From Microbacterium sp. Bi121 (GTDB lineage Bacteria; Actinomycetota; Actinomycetes; Actinomycetales; Microbacteriaceae): a DNA stretch of 64,000 nucleotides. Below are positions 8,650 to 19,480 of the stretch, piece by piece. Position numbers and translations under genes: made by a program. The stretch spans positions 248,001-312,000 of the forward strand of contig NZ_CAKKLJ010000004.1 in NCBI RefSeq assembly GCF_918698005.1. The letters are read 5' to 3'. Numbering within the stretch: position 1 is the stretch's first letter; each line of letters begins with the position of its first letter. The notes under the pieces were generated by a model. The model saw only the letters and a program-made list of their open reading frames with translations. It was not told the DNA's origin and searched no databases.

Positions 8650-9258
8650 TCAGCGCGACAGCAGCTGCCGCCTCGAGCTGATCACGCCGGTGTCGAAGCC
8701 GGCGAGGTGGAGCCCGCCGTGGAAACGCGCGTGCTCGATCTTGATGCAGCGGTCCATGACGACCGAGAGCCCGGCGCTCTCGGCGATGGCGGCGGCCTCT
8801 TCATTCCACGAGCCGAGCTGCAGCCACAGCGCCTTCGCTCCGACGTCGACCGCTTCCTGCGCCACGCCAGGAAGGTCGTCGTGCTTGCGGAACACGTCGA
8901 CGATGTCCGGGACGACGGGCAGATCGGCGATCGACGCGTACGCGGGCTGGCCGAGGATCTCGTCCGCCATCGGATTCACGAAGTAGACGTCGTACGGCGA
9001 GCTCGACTGCAGGTACGTCGACACGAAGTACGACGCGCGCGCCGGGTTGCTCGACGCGCCCACGATCGCCACCGACCGCGATCGGCGCAGCAGGGCGAAC
9101 CGCTCCTGCTGGCTGGGGCTCGCCCATGTTCGATCCAGGCCCGCGCCCTCGGATCCGGTCTCGACGGCGGCACCCGGCAGCTCGCAGGCGACGCCGTCAG
9201 CCGACGCAGAAGGTGCGGGAGCCGGCGGTGTGAACTCGCAGGTGTCGTTCGTGCTCAT
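8650..9258 (-). CDS. CoA-binding (YccU-like) protein
   Basis: A 202-residue protein with a Rossmann-type CoA-binding domain from about residue 50. The nucleotide loop is AIVGASSNPAR, and the family pattern continues through FVNPMADEILG and ALWLQLGSWNEEA. The first 50 residues are low-complexity and unlike the family. The ATG overlaps the metY stop (ATGA), so it is the last gene of a six-gene unit. Such proteins resemble the CoA-binding part of ADP-forming acyl-CoA synthetases but lack the rest, and their function is not settled. The neighbours suggest a role in acetyl-CoA or sulfur handling. Confidence 0.85.
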   Translation of the reverse strand: MSTNDTCEFTPPAPAPSASADGVACELPGAAVETGSEGAGLDRTWASPSQQERFALLRRSRSVAIVGASSNPARASYFVSTYLQSSSPYDVYFVNPMADEILGQPAYASIADLPVVPDIVDVFRKHDDLPGVAQEAVDVGAKALWLQLGSWNEEAAAIAESAGLSVVMDRCIKIEHARFHGGLHLAGFDTGVISSRRQLLSR

Positions 9259-10555
9259 CGGGTTGCTCCCGTCGCTGCGGTGAGGGCCTGGTCGAGATCC
9301 CAGATGATGTCGTCCGGATCCTCCAGCCCGACGGAGATGCGGATGAGATCCGCGGGCGCGCCGGCGGCGACGAGCTGCTCGGCGGTCAGCTGCCGGTGAG
9401 TCGTGGATGCCGGGTGGATGACGAGCGTGCGCGCGTCGCCGATGTTCGCCAGATGCGAGGCGAGCTGCAGGTTCTCGATCAGCGTCTCCCCGGCGGCTCG
9501 GCCGTCCTCAGCTGCGACGCCGAACGCGAAGACGGATCCGGGCCCCTGGGGCAAGTACTTCGCCGCGCGCTCGTGGTGCGGGTGCGACTCGAGGCCGGCC
9601 CAGGTCACATACGAGATGCGGGGGTCCGCATCGAGCCACTCCGCGACGATGCGTGCGTTCGCCAGGTGCGCGTCGATCCGCTGCGGCAGCGTCTCGATGC
9701 CCTGCAGCAGGTTGAACGCCGACTGCGGGCTGAGCGCCGGCCCGATGTCGCGCAACTGCTCGGAGCGGAGCTTGGTGAGGAACCCGTACTCGCCGAAATT
9801 GTCCCACCACTTGATGCCGCCGTACGACTCGACCGGCTCGGTCATCTGCGGGAACTTCCCGTCTCCCCAGTCGAACGTGCCCTTCTCGATCACGATGCCG
9901 CCGAGCGTCGTGCCGTGCCCGCCGAGGAACTTCGTAACGGAGTGGATGACGATGTCGGCGCCGTGCTCGAGCGGCCGAGCCAGGTACGGCGTGGCCAGCG
10001 TCGCGTCGACGACGAGCGGCACGCCGGCGGCGTGCGCGACCTCCGCGAGCCCTTCGATGTCGGCGATCTCGCCGGACGGATTGCCGATCATCTCGACGTA
10101 GACGACCTTGGTCTCTGGGCGGATCGCCGCCGCGTAGTCGGCCGGGTCCGTCGAGGGGACGAAGGTCGTCTCGACGCCGAAGCGCCGCAGCGTGACATCG
10201 AGCTGGGTGACCGTTCCGCCGTAGAGCTGCGCGGATGCCACGACATGATCGCCGGCGCCCACGAGAGCCGCGAACGTGATGAACTCGGCGCTCATGCCGG
10301 ATGCCGTCGCCACTGCGCCGATGCCGCCCTCGAGCGATGCGAGCCGCTCCTCGAGAGCAGCGACCGTGGGGTTGCCGATGCGGGAGTAGATGTTGCCGTA
10401 CTTCTGCAGGGCGAACAGGTTGCCGGCATCCTTCGCGTCGTCGAAGACGAACGACGTGGTCTGGTAGATCGGCACGGCACGCGCACCGGTCGCGGCATCC
10501 GGTGTTCCGCCGGCGTGGAGCGCGCGGGTGCGGAACCCGAAGCGGTGTTCTTCCG

Positions 10556-10559
<4 letters not shown>
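9255..10559 (-). CDS. metY: O-acetylhomoserine sulfhydrylase (aminocarboxypropyltransferase)
   Basis: A PLP enzyme of the Cys/Met metabolism family that converts O-acetylhomoserine plus sulfide to homocysteine and acetate. The 434-residue length fits MetY rather than the shorter MetB/MetZ. The PLP lysine is Lys210 in SVTKFLGGHG, and the YSRIGNPT substrate-binding segment lies near residue 58. The start overlaps the acs stop (ATGA). The acetate by-product is the substrate of the acs product just upstream, which suggests coupled recycling. The sulfide could come from the sulfonate importer encoded by the same unit. Confidence 0.93.
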
Positions 10560-12600
<2,041 letters not shown>

Positions 12601-12610
<10 letters not shown>

Positions 12611-13446
12611 CGCTTGAGCAGACGCCTTTCGATGAAGCCGAGGATCGCGTTGGTGATCGTCCCCAGAACGGCGAGCAGCACGATCGCGAGGAGGATGCGG
12701 TCGACGCGACCGTTGTTCTGCGAGTCGTCGAGAAGGAAACCGAGACCCATCGACGAGGCGATGAGTTCGGCGGCGACGAGGAACAGCCACGACTGCGCGA
12801 GCGCGAGCCGAAGGCCCGACATCACCGACGGGATGACGGCGGGCAGTTGCACCGTGCGGAACAGGGACCAGCCGCGGAGGCTGAACGAGCGTCCCGCCTC
12901 GACGAGATGCGGGTCGACGTGGCGCAGCGCGTCGGCGACCGTCGTGTAAACCGGGAAGAACGCGCCGATCGCGATCAGCGTGACCTTGGACTCCTCACCG
13001 ATCTGCATCCACAGGATCAGCAGCGGCACCCAGGCGAGCGACGGCACGGCACGGAGGGCTGCGAGCGTCGGGCTCAGCAGCAGGTCGCCGAGCTTGGACA
13101 AGCCGACGATCGCCGCGACGGCGAGGCCGATGAGCGACCCGATGGCGAAGCCGAGCAGTACGCGCTGCACCGAGATCGCGATGTGGGTCCACAGCTGTCC
13201 GCGTTCGGCGAGTTCGACGCCCGCCGTGAAGACGGATGCCGGGGTCGGCAACCGGTACGTCGGCACCAGCCCCGTCGTCGTGGCGATCTGCCAGACGACG
13301 AGGATCACGACCGGGAGCAGGAGCCCGCCGATGAGGCGGACTCCTGAACGATCCCACAGCCCGCGCCCGCCGGCGCGGCTCGCGCCGGGCAGCTCGAGTG
13401 CTCGGCGGGAGCCCTCGAGCGCGGCGCCTTCGGCGGTCTGACTCAT
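12601..13446 (-). CDS. ssuC: ABC transporter permease, sulfonate/nitrate/taurine type
   Basis: The membrane subunit of an importer, 281 residues with about six membrane segments. The loop GRSFSLRGWSLFRTVQLPAV near the middle is the EAA-type site that contacts the ATPase. It belongs to the SsuC/TauC/NrtB family. The start overlaps the binding-protein stop (TGATG) and the end overlaps acs. The substrate is inferred as an alkanesulfonate or related organosulfur compound because metY is in the same unit; the family alone would also allow nitrate, taurine or a pyrimidine precursor. Confidence 0.87.
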
Positions 13447-14471
13447 CAGCCCTCGACGGCCTTCTGAGCGAAGTCCGGGTAGATGATCTCGGAGAGCGCC
13501 TTGTCGACGGCATCCTGACCGCCCTGCACGTCACCGGAGTCGACGATAACCGGAGCGATCTTCTCGAGCACCTTGACCTGGGCGTCACCGGGCACGCCGT
13601 CGACGTCGAGGTTGGAGCGCTCCTGGATCACGGTGGTGGCCACGTCGAGGTCGATGCCGGCCGCGTCAGCGAGCAGCTGCGCTGTCTCCTCGGGGTTCTC
13701 GAGCGCCCACTCGCGGGCCTCTTCGTATGCGTCGACGACGGCCTGCGCGAGGTCGGCGTGGTCGGTGATGAACTCCTCGGTGGCGTTCAGGAAGCCGTAC
13801 GTGTTGAAGTCGACGTTGCGGTAGATCAGCTTGTCGCCGGACTCGACCTCGGCAGCGGCCATGATCGGGTCGAGGCCCGCCCAGGCTTCGACCGAGCCGC
13901 CGTCGAGTGCTGCACGGCCGTCGGCGTGCTGGAGGTTCTGCACCTCGATGTCGTCGACGGTGAGGCCGGCGGTCTCGAGTGCCTGCAGCAAGAAGAAGTA
14001 CGGGTCGGTGCCCTTGGTCGCCGCCACCGACGTGCCGGCGAGGTCCTCGACCGAGGTGATGTCGCTGTCGGCGCCGACGACGATCGCCGACCACTCCGGC
14101 TGCGAGTAGATGTCGATGACCTTGATCGGCGAGCCGTTGGCGCGGGCGAGCAGCGCCGCGGATCCGGCGGTCGAGCCGACGTCGACCGAACCCGAGCGCA
14201 GCAGCTCGTTGGCCTTGTTGGACCCTGCGGACTGCACCCACTCGACCGTGACGTCGTCGCCGAGGATGTCCTCGAGGATCCCCCGGTCCTTGATGACGAG
14301 GCTCAGCGGGTTGTAGGTGGCCCAGTCGACAGTGACGGTACTCGCGGACCAGTCGGATCCTTCGGCAGGAGCGGCGTCGGCGTTCTCACCGGCGACGCAA
14401 CCGGTGGCGAGCAGCATCATCGCGCCGGCGATCGCGGTCGCAGGAACGATTCGGCGGGTGATGATGCTCAT
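13446..14471 (-). CDS. ssuA: ABC transporter substrate-binding lipoprotein, SsuA-like
   Basis: A 341-residue extracellular solute-binding protein of the SsuA/NMT1 type. A lipobox LATGC puts the lipidated cysteine at residue 25. The mature protein has the two-lobed pattern, with the family-typical SVAATKGTDPYFFL segment in the first half. The ATG overlaps the ssuB stop (ATGA). It should capture the substrate outside the membrane and deliver it to the permease encoded next. Ligand specificity (aliphatic sulfonate, taurine or other) cannot be read from the sequence. Confidence 0.87.
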   Translation of the reverse strand: MSIITRRIVPATAIAGAMMLLATGCVAGENADAAPAEGSDWSASTVTVDWATYNPLSLVIKDRGILEDILGDDVTVEWVQSAGSNKANELLRSGSVDVGSTAGSAALLARANGSPIKVIDIYSQPEWSAIVVGADSDITSVEDLAGTSVAATKGTDPYFFLLQALETAGLTVDDIEVQNLQHADGRAALDGGSVEAWAGLDPIMAAAEVESGDKLIYRNVDFNTYGFLNATEEFITDHADLAQAVVDAYEEAREWALENPEETAQLLADAAGIDLDVATTVIQERSNLDVDGVPGDAQVKVLEKIAPVIVDSGDVQGGQDAVDKALSEIIYPDFAQKAVEG

Positions 14472-15331
14472 CGGGTCTCCAGGTCTGTGCTGTGATCGGT
14501 GGCGCTGTGATGGGTGTCGACGCCGAGCCCTTCGAGGAGCTCGGCGCGAAGTGCCGCGAGTCCGCGATCTGCGCGGTCTCGGGGGCGGATGCCGGGGACG
14601 GCGATCGTACGGGCGATCGACGCGGCATCCGGGTCGGGGTCGACGGTCAGCGAGCGCAGCAGCAGCACGCGGTCCGCCAGGTAGAGGGCCTCCTCGACGT
14701 CATGGGTGACGAGGAGGATGGTGGTGGGCTCTGCGGCATGGATGTCGAGCAGCAGGTCCTGCATCCGCAGGCGGGTCAGTGCGTCGAGCGCACCGAACGG
14801 CTCGTCGAGCAGCAGGACGCTGGGGTTGCGGGCGAGGGCACGTGCGAGGGATGCCCGCTGCGCCATGCCGCCGGAGACCTCACGGGGGCGCTGGTTCGCC
14901 GCGTGCTCGAGACCGACGAGGCGGAGGAGCTCGGAGACGCGCTCGGTGCGGGCGCGTCCGCGCAGTCGCCGCGGCAGTCCGAGTGCGACGTTCTGCGCCA
15001 GGGTGCGCCACGGCAGCAGCCGCGGCTCCTGGAAGGCGACCGCCGTGCGCTCGTCGGTGTCGGTGACACCGGTTCCGTCGATGGCGATGATGCCGCCGGT
15101 GGGAGTGTCGAGGCCCGCGACCAGGCGCAGCAGCGTCGATTTGCCGCATCCGGACGGTCCGACGACGGCGACGATCTCACCGGCGCCCAGGTCGACGTCG
15201 AGACCGCGCAGCACTTGCCGCTGCCCTTCGGCGACGGCGAAGCGCCGCTCCACGCTCTCGAGGCGCACGGCCGTCGCGGCGCCAGCGGGCGGGACGGTCT
15301 CAGTGCGCGACGAGAGAAGGGCGGAACTCAT
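14468..15331 (-). CDS. ssuB: ABC transporter ATP-binding protein, SsuB-like
   Basis: The ATPase of the importer, 287 residues. It has Walker A GPSGCGKST at residues 58-66, the signature SGGMAQ from residue 153, Walker B LLLDEP at 173-178 and the switch histidine in VTHDVEEA. It is the first gene of the six-gene unit, and all downstream junctions overlap, so one promoter in the roughly 150-base gap before it probably drives everything to the CoA-binding gene. An inverted repeat in that gap may be its operator. Confidence 0.9.
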   Translation of the reverse strand: MSSALLSSRTETVPPAGAATAVRLESVERRFAVAEGQRQVLRGLDVDLGAGEIVAVVGPSGCGKSTLLRLVAGLDTPTGGIIAIDGTGVTDTDERTAVAFQEPRLLPWRTLAQNVALGLPRRLRGRARTERVSELLRLVGLEHAANQRPREVSGGMAQRASLARALARNPSVLLLDEPFGALDALTRLRMQDLLLDIHAAEPTTILLVTHDVEEALYLADRVLLLRSLTVDPDPDAASIARTIAVPGIRPRDRADRGLAALRAELLEGLGVDTHHSATDHSTDLETR

Positions 15332-15358
15332 CCCCCCATCGTCGCGGAGTGCGGCTGA

Positions 15359-15390
15359 TGTGACGAGGTCGGCCGTAATCTTGCGTCACA
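15359..15390. promoter_or_regulatory. Inverted repeat upstream of the ssu-acs-metY operon
   Basis: TGTGACG and CGTCACA form perfect seven-base arms with 18 bases between them, 28-59 bases upstream of the ssuB start. The position suits an operator. The spacing is wrong for a CRP site (TGTGA-N6-TCACA). Confidence 0.4.
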
Positions 15391-15430
15391 CGTCGCGTCC
15401 GGTGCTCCTGAGCGGATGTCGCGAATACGC

Positions 15431-15470
15431 GAAACGGGCCGCCACCCCGAAGGGTGACGGCCCGTTTCAG
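15431..15470 (-). terminator. Rho-independent terminator of rpsA
   Basis: A 17-pair stem (one G-T) of GAAACGGGCCGCCACCC against GGGTGACGGCCCGTTTC, 11 bases past the rpsA stop on the minus strand. The stem's own 3' edge gives GTTTC; the T-run is short. Confidence 0.8.
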
Positions 15471-15481
15471 ACAGACGTTGC

Positions 15482-16945
15482 TTACGCGTTGCCGCCCGAG
15501 AGCTTCTCGCGGAGAGCCGCGAGTGCCTCGTCGTCAGCAAGCGTGCCGGCGCCGGCGGAGTCGCTCGTGAACGACTGGCCAGCGGCTGCGCCGAAGTCGT
15601 CGCCAGCGGCGGCCTCGGCCTCGGCTGCCTTGGCAACCGCAGCCTTGTGAGCCTCCCAGCGGGTCTGGGCCGCAGCGTACTCCTGCTCCCATGCCTCGCG
15701 CTGAGCGTCGAAGCCGTCCTTCCAAGCACCGGTCTCGGGGTCGAAGCCCTCGGGGTACTTGTACTCGCCGTTCTCGTCGTACTCGGCGAGCATGCCGTAC
15801 AGAGCCGGGTCGAACTCGGTGCCGTTGGGGTCGACCGACTCGTTGGCCTGCTTGAGCGACAGCGAGATGCGACGACGCTCGAGGTCGATGTCGATGACCT
15901 TGACGAAGACCTCTTCGCCGACGGAGACGACCTGCTCAGCCAGCTCGACGTGCTTGCTGGAGAGCTCGGAGATGTGCACGAGGCCCTCGATGCCGTCTGC
16001 GACGCGGACGAACGCACCGAACGGAACGAGCTTGGTGACCTTGCCCGCAGCGATCTGGCCGATCGCGTGGGTGCGGGCGAAGACCTGCCACGGGTCCTCC
16101 TGCGTCGCCTTCAGCGACAGCGAGACGCGCTCGCGGTCGAGGTCGACCTCAAGGATCTCGACGGTGACCTCCTGGCCGACCTCGACGACCTCAGAGGCGT
16201 GCTCGATGTGCTTCCAGGACAGCTCGGAGACGTGGACGAGACCGTCGACGCCGCCCAGGTCGACGAACGCACCGAAGTTGACGATCGACGAGACCTGGCC
16301 CTTGCGGACCTGACCCTTGTGCAGGTTGTTGAGGAAGTTCGAGCGGGACTCGGACTGCGTCTGCTCGAGCAGTGCGCGGCGGCTGAGCACGACGTTGTTG
16401 CGGTTCTTGTCCAGCTCGAGGATCTTCGCCTCGATCTCCTGCCCCAGGTACGGGGTCAGGTCGCGGACGCGGCGCAGCTCGATGAGCGAGGCCGGCAGGA
16501 AGCCACGGAGGCCGATGTCGACGATGAGGCCACCCTTGACGACCTCGATGACGGTGCCGGTGACGACGCCGTCGTTCTCCTTGATCTTCTCGACGTCTCC
16601 CCAGGCGCGCTCGTACTGTGCGCGCTTCTTGGAGAGGATCAGGCGGCCTTCCTTGTCCTCCTTCTGGAGAACGAGAGCCTCGACCTCGTCGCCGACCTTG
16701 ACGACCTCGTTGGGGTCGACGTCGTGCTTGATGGAAAGTTCGCGGGAGGGGATGACACCCTCGGTCTTGTAGCCGACGTCGAGCAGAACCTCATCGCGGT
16801 CGATCTTGACGATCGTTCCTTCGATGATGTCGCCGTCGTTGAAGAACTTCAGAGTCTTCTCGACCGCGGCCAGGAAGTCCTCAGCAGATCCGATGTCGTT
16901 GATGGCGACCTGCTTGGTGGCCGGGGCGGTCGTTGCGGTAGTCAT
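15482..16945 (-). CDS. rpsA: 30S ribosomal protein S1
   Basis: An RNA-binding protein of 487 residues that helps load mRNA on the 30S subunit. Four S1 domains lie at about residues 35-105, 120-190, 207-277 and 292-365; this four-domain form is normal for actinobacteria. An acidic, alanine-rich tail with little structure follows (about 385-487). The ATG is chosen from the start of homology and AAGGAC upstream. An in-frame extension of 43 codons runs into the leader and is rejected. A long hairpin lies in the leader. coaE, which usually follows rpsA, is about 12 kb away. Confidence 0.96.
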   Translation of the reverse strand: MTTATTAPATKQVAINDIGSAEDFLAAVEKTLKFFNDGDIIEGTIVKIDRDEVLLDVGYKTEGVIPSRELSIKHDVDPNEVVKVGDEVEALVLQKEDKEGRLILSKKRAQYERAWGDVEKIKENDGVVTGTVIEVVKGGLIVDIGLRGFLPASLIELRRVRDLTPYLGQEIEAKILELDKNRNNVVLSRRALLEQTQSESRSNFLNNLHKGQVRKGQVSSIVNFGAFVDLGGVDGLVHVSELSWKHIEHASEVVEVGQEVTVEILEVDLDRERVSLSLKATQEDPWQVFARTHAIGQIAAGKVTKLVPFGAFVRVADGIEGLVHISELSSKHVELAEQVVSVGEEVFVKVIDIDLERRRISLSLKQANESVDPNGTEFDPALYGMLAEYDENGEYKYPEGFDPETGAWKDGFDAQREAWEQEYAAAQTRWEAHKAAVAKAAEAEAAAGDDFGAAAGQSFTSDSAGAGTLADDEALAALREKLSGGNA

Positions 16946-16979
16946 GTAGTGGGTTGTCCTTGTTGGGTGGATACTCGGG

Positions 16980-17019
16980 CTTCTCCGGCTTTCACGCATG
17001 CGTGACTCCGCTGGAGAAG
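16980..17019. promoter_or_regulatory. Nested hairpin in the rpsA leader region
   Basis: Outer arms CTTCTCCGGC and GCTGGAGAAG pair over ten bases with one G-T, and enclose a perfect 12-base palindrome CACGCATGCGTG. The structure sits 35-74 bases upstream of the rpsA ATG. It may be a protein-binding or autoregulatory element; the transcription start is unknown. Confidence 0.45.
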
Positions 17020-17143
17020 CAGTTGGATTTGATTGGATGCACACAGGCGCGCGCGTGCACGCCACGAGTGACACTTCAGAGTATCAGAGATGGCGCCATT
17101 CCGGTTCTGTGGATAAGTCGGACGGGATGCCGCGGGTTCGCGT

Positions 17144-17149
17144 TAGCGT
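17144..17149 (+). promoter_or_regulatory. -10 element of the lipoprotein gene (predicted leaderless)
   Basis: TAGCGT, six bases, then GTG ATG. There is no Shine-Dalgarno sequence. It decides the GTG as start, although the following ATG is equally possible. Confidence 0.5.
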
Positions 17150-17155
17150 GAACGG

Positions 17156-17674
17156 GTGATGGTCCCCCGATCGAAGACGAACCGGTTCCGGATGCTGGCG
17201 CTGCTGGCCGTGGCCGGAGCGACGCTGAGCGCCTGCACGCCCGCGCCCGCCCCGAGCCCGACGCCGACCGCCGCCTTCGCGAGCGAAGAGGAGGCCTTCG
17301 CTGCTGCGGAGGAGACGTACCGGGCCTACAACGATGCGAGCAACGGCGGAGATGATACTGCTGACTTCCTTACGGGCGCTGCCCTGGATAGCGACATCGA
17401 AACCAAGCGCTACCTCAAGGAGAACAATCTCACGCTGTCGGGCCAGAGCGAGATCGTCAGTTTTTCTGGAACAAGTGCTGATCTAGACCGCTTATCCAGG
17501 ATTCAGGCACGCGTGTGCCTGGACGTGAGCGATTCACGCGTTATCGACAAGAACGGCAACGACGTCACGCCGTCGAACCGCGAAGACCGTTGGGTCCTGA
17601 ATGTGGCGCTGACCGGCACGCCGGACGAGATCCTCATAACGAACTCCACTGTCGCCGAGGGCAAGTCGTGTTAA
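17156..17674 (+). CDS. Lipoprotein of unknown function
   Basis: A 172-residue predicted lipoprotein. The hydrophobic segment (about 12-24) ends in a lipobox LSAC with Cys27, followed by a Pro/Ala linker (PAPAPSPTPT). The remaining domain starts with an alpha-helical EEEAFAAAEETYRAYNDA stretch and ends in a C-terminal cysteine. I recognise the general actinobacterial surface-lipoprotein type but no named function. The central part has lower GC and more TTT/ATA-type codons than its neighbours, which hints at horizontal acquisition. Its stop overlaps the start of the next secreted protein, so the two are probably made together. Confidence 0.7.
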   Translation: MMVPRSKTNRFRMLALLAVAGATLSACTPAPAPSPTPTAAFASEEEAFAAAEETYRAYNDASNGGDDTADFLTGAALDSDIETKRYLKENNLTLSGQSEIVSFSGTSADLDRLSRIQARVCLDVSDSRVIDKNGNDVTPSNREDRWVLNVALTGTPDEILITNSTVAEGKSC

Positions 17675-18495
17675 CACTCCACATCGCCGCTCTGGTGCTC
17701 GCGCTCGTCCCGGGTCAGTCGCCAGCGGAATGCTCTACTGACCAGATCAAAGCGGGGCTTTGCACCACAAACACAGGCACCGAGATCGTCATCGACGGCT
17801 CGAAGTCCACAGACCCCGACCGCGGCACCTCGCCCATCGACAACTCCGACTGGACGCCGCCGCCCGGGTGGACACCGCCGCCGGGGTGGACTCCCCCACC
17901 ACCCAGCGACGAGTTCGGCGAGTGCCGGATGGACTGGGACTCCTACCGCCTCTGCTTCAACGCGGCGCAAGACCCTGACGATGAGGAGGCGCAGGAGGAG
18001 ATCGCGGCGATACCCGCGATCACGATCTCGGACCTCGCCCGCTTCGCTCCGGACGGCTCCGTCGTCGCCGCAGAGCCTGACAACGTCGGGGTCGTCGGTC
18101 TTCCGACGAACTTCGTGGCCGCAGCATCCACGCACACCGTCGACGCCGATCTGTTCGGGTTCCCCGTCTCGGTGCGGTTCACTCCGTCGGCATTCGACTT
18201 CGCGTTCGGCGACGGCCATACCGCGATCACGACCACCGGCGGCGCGACCTGGGCGGCACTCGACCAGGCGCAGTTCACTCCCACAGACACCAGCCATACC
18301 TACTCCGAGCGCGGCACATACACGGCCAACGTCGACGTCCGTTACACGGCCGAAGTCGACTTCGGAATCGGATGGCTTCCGATCACCGGCGAGGTCACCT
18401 CGCCCGGCGCACCGCAGGAAATCCGCATCTTCGAGGCGCACACCGCGCTCGTCGCCCACACGTGCGAACAGGCTCCGAGCTCCCCCGGCTGCTGA
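17668..18495 (+). CDS. Secreted protein with PKD-like domain
   Basis: A 275-residue predicted exported protein. The GTG start lies inside the end of the lipoprotein gene (GTGTTAA), which gives a short signal-like N-terminus (LTLHIAALVLALVPGQSPA). A proline-rich linker repeats WTPPPG two to three times near residues 55-72. The C-terminal half contains FAFGDG and later HTYSERGTYTANV, the two hallmarks of a PKD fold, separated by an unusually long insert. It probably works outside the cell together with the lipoprotein. The function is unknown. Confidence 0.7.
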   Translation: MLTLHIAALVLALVPGQSPAECSTDQIKAGLCTTNTGTEIVIDGSKSTDPDRGTSPIDNSDWTPPPGWTPPPGWTPPPPSDEFGECRMDWDSYRLCFNAAQDPDDEEAQEEIAAIPAITISDLARFAPDGSVVAAEPDNVGVVGLPTNFVAAASTHTVDADLFGFPVSVRFTPSAFDFAFGDGHTAITTTGGATWAALDQAQFTPTDTSHTYSERGTYTANVDVRYTAEVDFGIGWLPITGEVTSPGAPQEIRIFEAHTALVAHTCEQAPSSPGC

Positions 18496-18520
18496 CCGCG
18501 GCAACGTCACTCCCCTGTGC

Positions 18521-18526
18521 CATGCT
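18521..18526 (+). promoter_or_regulatory. -10-like element of the exonuclease gene
   Basis: CATGCT (one mismatch to TANNNT) lies six bases before the ATG, with no ribosome binding site. Confidence 0.35.
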
Positions 18527-18532
18527 GATCGG

Positions 18533-19462
18533 ATGAGCGAGAAGCTGATGCTGCTGGACACCGCATCTCTGTACTTCCGCGCCTTCTACGGCGTCCCGGA
18601 CAAGGTGAAGGCACCGGACGGCACCTCGGTGAACGCGACGCGAGGACTGCTCGACATCATCGCGAAGCTCGTCACGCTCTACGAACCAACGCACATCGTC
18701 GCCTGCTGGGACGACGACTGGCGTCCGCAGTGGCGAGTCGACCTCATTCCGAGCTACAAGACGCACCGTGTCGTCGAAGTCGTCGCCGCAGGGCCCGACA
18801 TCGAAGAGGTGCCCGACCCGCTCGAGGCGCAGCTCCCGCTGATCCGCCAGACGCTCGCCGCTCTCGGCATCCCGATCATCGGAGTCGCCGCTCACGAGGC
18901 CGACGACGTCATCGGCACACTCGCGACTCGCTCCACGATTCCCGTCGACATCGTCACCGGCGACCGCGACCTGTTCCAGCTGGTCGACGACAGCCGAGGC
19001 ATCCGCGTCATCTATACGGCGCGGGGCATGAGCAACCTCGAGATCGTCAGCGACGCGACCGTCGTCGCGAAATACGGCGTGCTGCCAGAGCAGTACGCCG
19101 ACTTCGCAACGATGCGCGGTGATGCGTCCGACGGCCTGCCCGGCGTCGCCGGCGTCGGGGAGAAGACCGCCGCGACGCTCCTGCGGACGCACGGTGATCT
19201 CGCCGGCATCCGCGCTGCGGCCGCCGCGGGCGAGGGCATGAGCGCAGGGGTGCAGGCGAAGGTCATGGCCGCGTCCGACTACCTCGACGTCGCTCCCACC
19301 GTCGTCGAGGTCGCACGGAACCTCAGCATCGAGGTGCCGGCGGACCCGGTGCGCGCCCTCGACCCGCAACAGGTCGAAGCAGCAGAGACGCTCGCCGAGC
19401 AGTGGAATCTCGGCAGTTCGATGCAGCGGGCGATCGCCGCCCTGATCAGATCAACACCCTGA
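18533..19462 (+). CDS. Free-standing 5'-3' exonuclease (PolA N-terminal family)
   Basis: A 309-residue FEN/PolA-type flap nuclease without a polymerase part. The metal-binding acidic residues appear in LLDTASLYFRAF, AHEADDVIGT, VTGDRDLFQLV and MRGDASDGLPGVAGVGEKTA; the last also carries the helix-hairpin-helix. Its role would be RNA-primer removal or flap processing. In mycobacteria polA lies next to rpsA; here a polymerase-less relative is near rpsA instead, so it could be a paralogue of the PolA domain. The start is set by ATG-SEKLMLLD at the beginning of homology. Confidence 0.9.
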   Translation: MSEKLMLLDTASLYFRAFYGVPDKVKAPDGTSVNATRGLLDIIAKLVTLYEPTHIVACWDDDWRPQWRVDLIPSYKTHRVVEVVAAGPDIEEVPDPLEAQLPLIRQTLAALGIPIIGVAAHEADDVIGTLATRSTIPVDIVTGDRDLFQLVDDSRGIRVIYTARGMSNLEIVSDATVVAKYGVLPEQYADFATMRGDASDGLPGVAGVGEKTAATLLRTHGDLAGIRAAAAAGEGMSAGVQAKVMAASDYLDVAPTVVEVARNLSIEVPADPVRALDPQQVEAAETLAEQWNLGSSMQRAIAALIRSTP

Positions 19463-19480
19463 ACCGGCAGGTCGACTGAT

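Noticed and set aside
12611..12790. N-terminal extension of acs into ssuC
   Set aside because: The extra residues are Arg-rich and unlike the family; the downstream ATG restores the normal acs start.
15359..15390. CRP/GlxR-type site
   Set aside because: TGTGA and TCACA are separated by 22 bases, not six.
17650..17700. Frameshift joining the lipoprotein and PKD-like genes into one
   Set aside because: The lipoprotein ends in a natural stop after a cysteine, and the second gene has its own signal-like N-terminus; a coupled pair is simpler.
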